From a bacterium (GTDB lineage Bacteria > Verrucomicrobiota > Verrucomicrobiae > Limisphaerales > J093), in contig JAKCAB010000888.1 in the NCBI GenBank assembly GCA_021839785.1, positions 1-7,761 on the forward strand: 7,761 nucleotides of DNA, read 5' to 3'. Below are positions 6,284 to 7,761 of this stretch, in pieces; the first letter of the stretch is position 1, and each line of letters begins with the position of its first letter. A program made the position numbers and the translations under genes. The notes beneath the pieces were generated by a model. It did no database searches, was not told the origin of the DNA, and was given only the letters and a program-made list of their open reading frames with translations.

Positions 6284-7761
6284 TCAGTCTTCTGGCTAGG
6301 TTTGGCCTGCTGCAAATTCTCCAGCAAACCCGGCGGGGGCTCGGCCGCGATGCCTTGCGAGAGGTACGCCCAAATCGCCGCCACTTGGCGCGCGGTGTCG
6401 CCGTCGAGGATCGCCGTGACCGTGGCCTTGCCTTCCGGCCAGAAACTCGGCATGCGCGTGCCGGGTCGCAAGGAACCGGGGTCCACGACATAACGCCGGA
6501 ACCAATCCCAGTTCAGTTGTTTCGCGATCTGCGTCATGTCCATCACCGAAATGCCGAGCGAAGGATGCGGGCCGAACGTGTGGCAGTTGATGCAGCCGCA
6601 GCCTTGCAGGCCCACCAGCTCGCGCCCCGCCGCGGCATCGCCGGGCGGCGCCACCTTCGCGAAGTTCGGCAAGGCATCGGCGGCGCCGAAGTCCGCCACC
6701 AAATGAGCCACGTTCGCCGCGCCGAACTGCGGCATTCGCACCGCCAGGTACGGCCGCACCGCGCCTTGATTGGTCAATACCTGGCCGAGCCAGTCAGGTC
6801 GCAGCTTGTTGCCGACCCCGCTCAGGTGCGGCGGAATCCGGCCTTCGTCGCCAAGGTCCGATTCGCTCGAACTCGTGAAATAGTCGGAACGGCTCGGGCT
6901 TGGGCCGCCGAGTCCGTCGCGGGAGTGGCAGGCGTAACAATCATGGCGCGCCATCGTGAGCAACACTCGCGCGGCGGGCGACGTGGGTTGGGCGAGCGCC
7001 GCGACGTTCTTCAGCGTCGCGCGTAAGGCGTCGCGTTGGCTGCCGCCCAGAAAGTACCGCGGCGCGGCGGGACCAGGTTCGGACGCCAGGCAGCCCGCGG
7101 ACGCGTCGGCCTTCAAGGCCGCGAGCGGCCTGGCTTTAAGTTGGGACGGAATCGGCGGCAGGTCGCCGCCCAATTCGTGGCAGGCCGCACAGCCCAATTG
7201 CGCGAACCGCTCGCGACCGCGACGCGCCTTTGCCGGGTCGGCAACGAAGGGCGGTTCTGCGGCGTCGCCAGGCGCTGTGCCAGTCACCTTAGGCAGGTAA
7301 GCCGCGATCGCGCGAGCCTCCGCTTCGGTGAGTTTGAGCGACGGCATCCGGCCGGCGGGTCGCACGGCGAGCGGGTCCGCCAGGAAGCGCGCCAGCGCGC
7401 CAGGTTGATATTTTGCCGCCAGATCGGGCAACGGCACCGCGGTTTCCTGCAACTTGTTCAGGACATAGCGGACGGCGTCCGGGTCGGTTGGTCCGCCGCC
7501 GGTCTGAGCAAAGATCGCACCCGCCGGCTCGTAAGGCGCGTGGCAAGCCACGCAGCCGGCTTGGTGATACAACGCGCGACCCTGCTGAATTTGAAACTCC
7601 CCGGCCAGAGCGCTCGCGGGCGCCGCGGCCTCGCTTGGGAGTGACCAAAGGAATTGAGCCAATTCCCCGGCGGCGGTCACGCGCTCGTCTTCGGGCAAGC
7701 GGTGCAGAACGTCGGGCATCGTTGTGCCCGGCTTGGTACCCAGCGGGTCGAGCAGCCAGGC
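6274..7761 (-). CDS. Multihaem c-type cytochrome (N-terminus off the window)
   Basis: This is an electron-transfer protein that should act outside the cytoplasmic membrane, since c-type haem is attached there. Numbering counts from the ATG codon at 7719. Four CXXCH haem sites are visible: CVACH (56-60), CAACH (177-181), CYACH (261-265) and CINCH (376-380). Probable axial methionines lie in RMP motifs at M125, M329 and M423, each in a W/F-x-x-x-P...RMP context such as DPGSLRPGTRMP (413-424). The CYACH segment runs into RDGLGGP and DEGRIPPHLSGVG, a pattern I associate with PVC-group cytochromes. The frame is open to the edge, and its first 14 codons (AWLLDPLGTKPGTT) run into MPDV as another such motif. 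M1 is therefore probably internal, and at least one more haem site is expected upstream. The gene ends in TGA at 6276-6274 and overlaps the LacI-family gene end by 10 bp. Its electron partner cannot be told. Confidence 0.9.
   Translation of the reverse strand, partial: AWLLDPLGTKPGTTMPDVLHRLPEDERVTAAGELAQFLWSLPSEAAAPASALAGEFQIQQGRALYHQAGCVACHAPYEPAGAIFAQTGGGPTDPDAVRYVLNKLQETAVPLPDLAAKYQPGALARFLADPLAVRPAGRMPSLKLTEAEARAIAAYLPKVTGTAPGDAAEPPFVADPAKARRGRERFAQLGCAACHELGGDLPPIPSQLKARPLAALKADASAGCLASEPGPAAPRYFLGGSQRDALRATLKNVAALAQPTSPAARVLLTMARHDCYACHSRDGLGGPSPSRSDYFTSSSESDLGDEGRIPPHLSGVGNKLRPDWLGQVLTNQGAVRPYLAVRMPQFGAANVAHLVADFGAADALPNFAKVAPPGDAAAGRELVGLQGCGCINCHTFGPHPSLGISVMDMTQIAKQLNWDWFRRYVVDPGSLRPGTRMPSFWPEGKATVTAILDGDTARQVAAIWAYLSQGIAAEPPPGLLENLQQAKPSQKTDYE

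Noticed and set aside
6355..7026. 223-codon open frame on the plus strand
   Set aside because: It is antisense to the cytochrome, whose four CXXCH sites show that the minus strand is coding.
1..7761. CRISPR arrays, tRNA or rRNA genes, insertion sequences, toxin-antitoxin or defence genes
   Set aside because: I found no spaced repeats, cloverleaf-type sequence, transposase motifs or defence-type domains. The window is almost fully explained by six ordinary-looking coding genes.

Overview
The window is high-GC, densely coded DNA with six protein genes and no sign of phage, insertion sequence, CRISPR array or RNA gene. The gene content best fits a member of the PVC group, most likely Verrucomicrobiota. 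Four things point there: a multihaem c-type cytochrome of the PVC type, a peroxiredoxin-like/TlpA double thioredoxin-fold protein, a bacterial deoxyhypusine-synthase-like enzyme, and a secreted protein with paired GVS helical repeats. This taxonomic call rests on remembered family patterns and was not tested by a search.

Layout. Positions 2-1060 (+) hold the 3' part of a double thioredoxin-fold protein whose start lies off the left edge. After a 120-bp gap with a plausible sigma-70-like promoter comes a deoxyhypusine-synthase-family enzyme (1181-2401, +). It is closed by a clear intrinsic terminator (11-bp perfect stem plus T-run, 2425-2469), so it looks like a single-gene unit. A second small unit encodes a secreted protein of unknown function (2611-3396, +). 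Then follows a compact forward set: tlyA (rRNA 2'-O-methyltransferase, 3564-4316), nadK (NAD kinase, 4300-5184, overlapping tlyA by 17 bp) and a LacI-family regulator (5228-6283, 43 bp after nadK). The right end is a reverse-strand tetrahaem (or larger) cytochrome c (6274-7761) whose N-terminus lies off the right edge. Its last 10 bp overlap tail-to-tail with the LacI-family gene.

How the genes fit together. tlyA and nadK are housekeeping genes that are often neighbours in bacteria, and their overlap suggests translational coupling. The regulator has no recognisable target in the window. The two redox-related genes at the edges (thioredoxin-fold and cytochrome c) are probably parts of separate units that continue outside. 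I see no convincing multi-gene novel system. The points most worth a second look are the deoxyhypusine-synthase-like enzyme, which keeps both key lysines but has lost several substrate-pocket residues, the haem-module layout of the cytochrome, the uncharacterised secreted protein, and the overlapping convergent gene ends with a strong GC hairpin.
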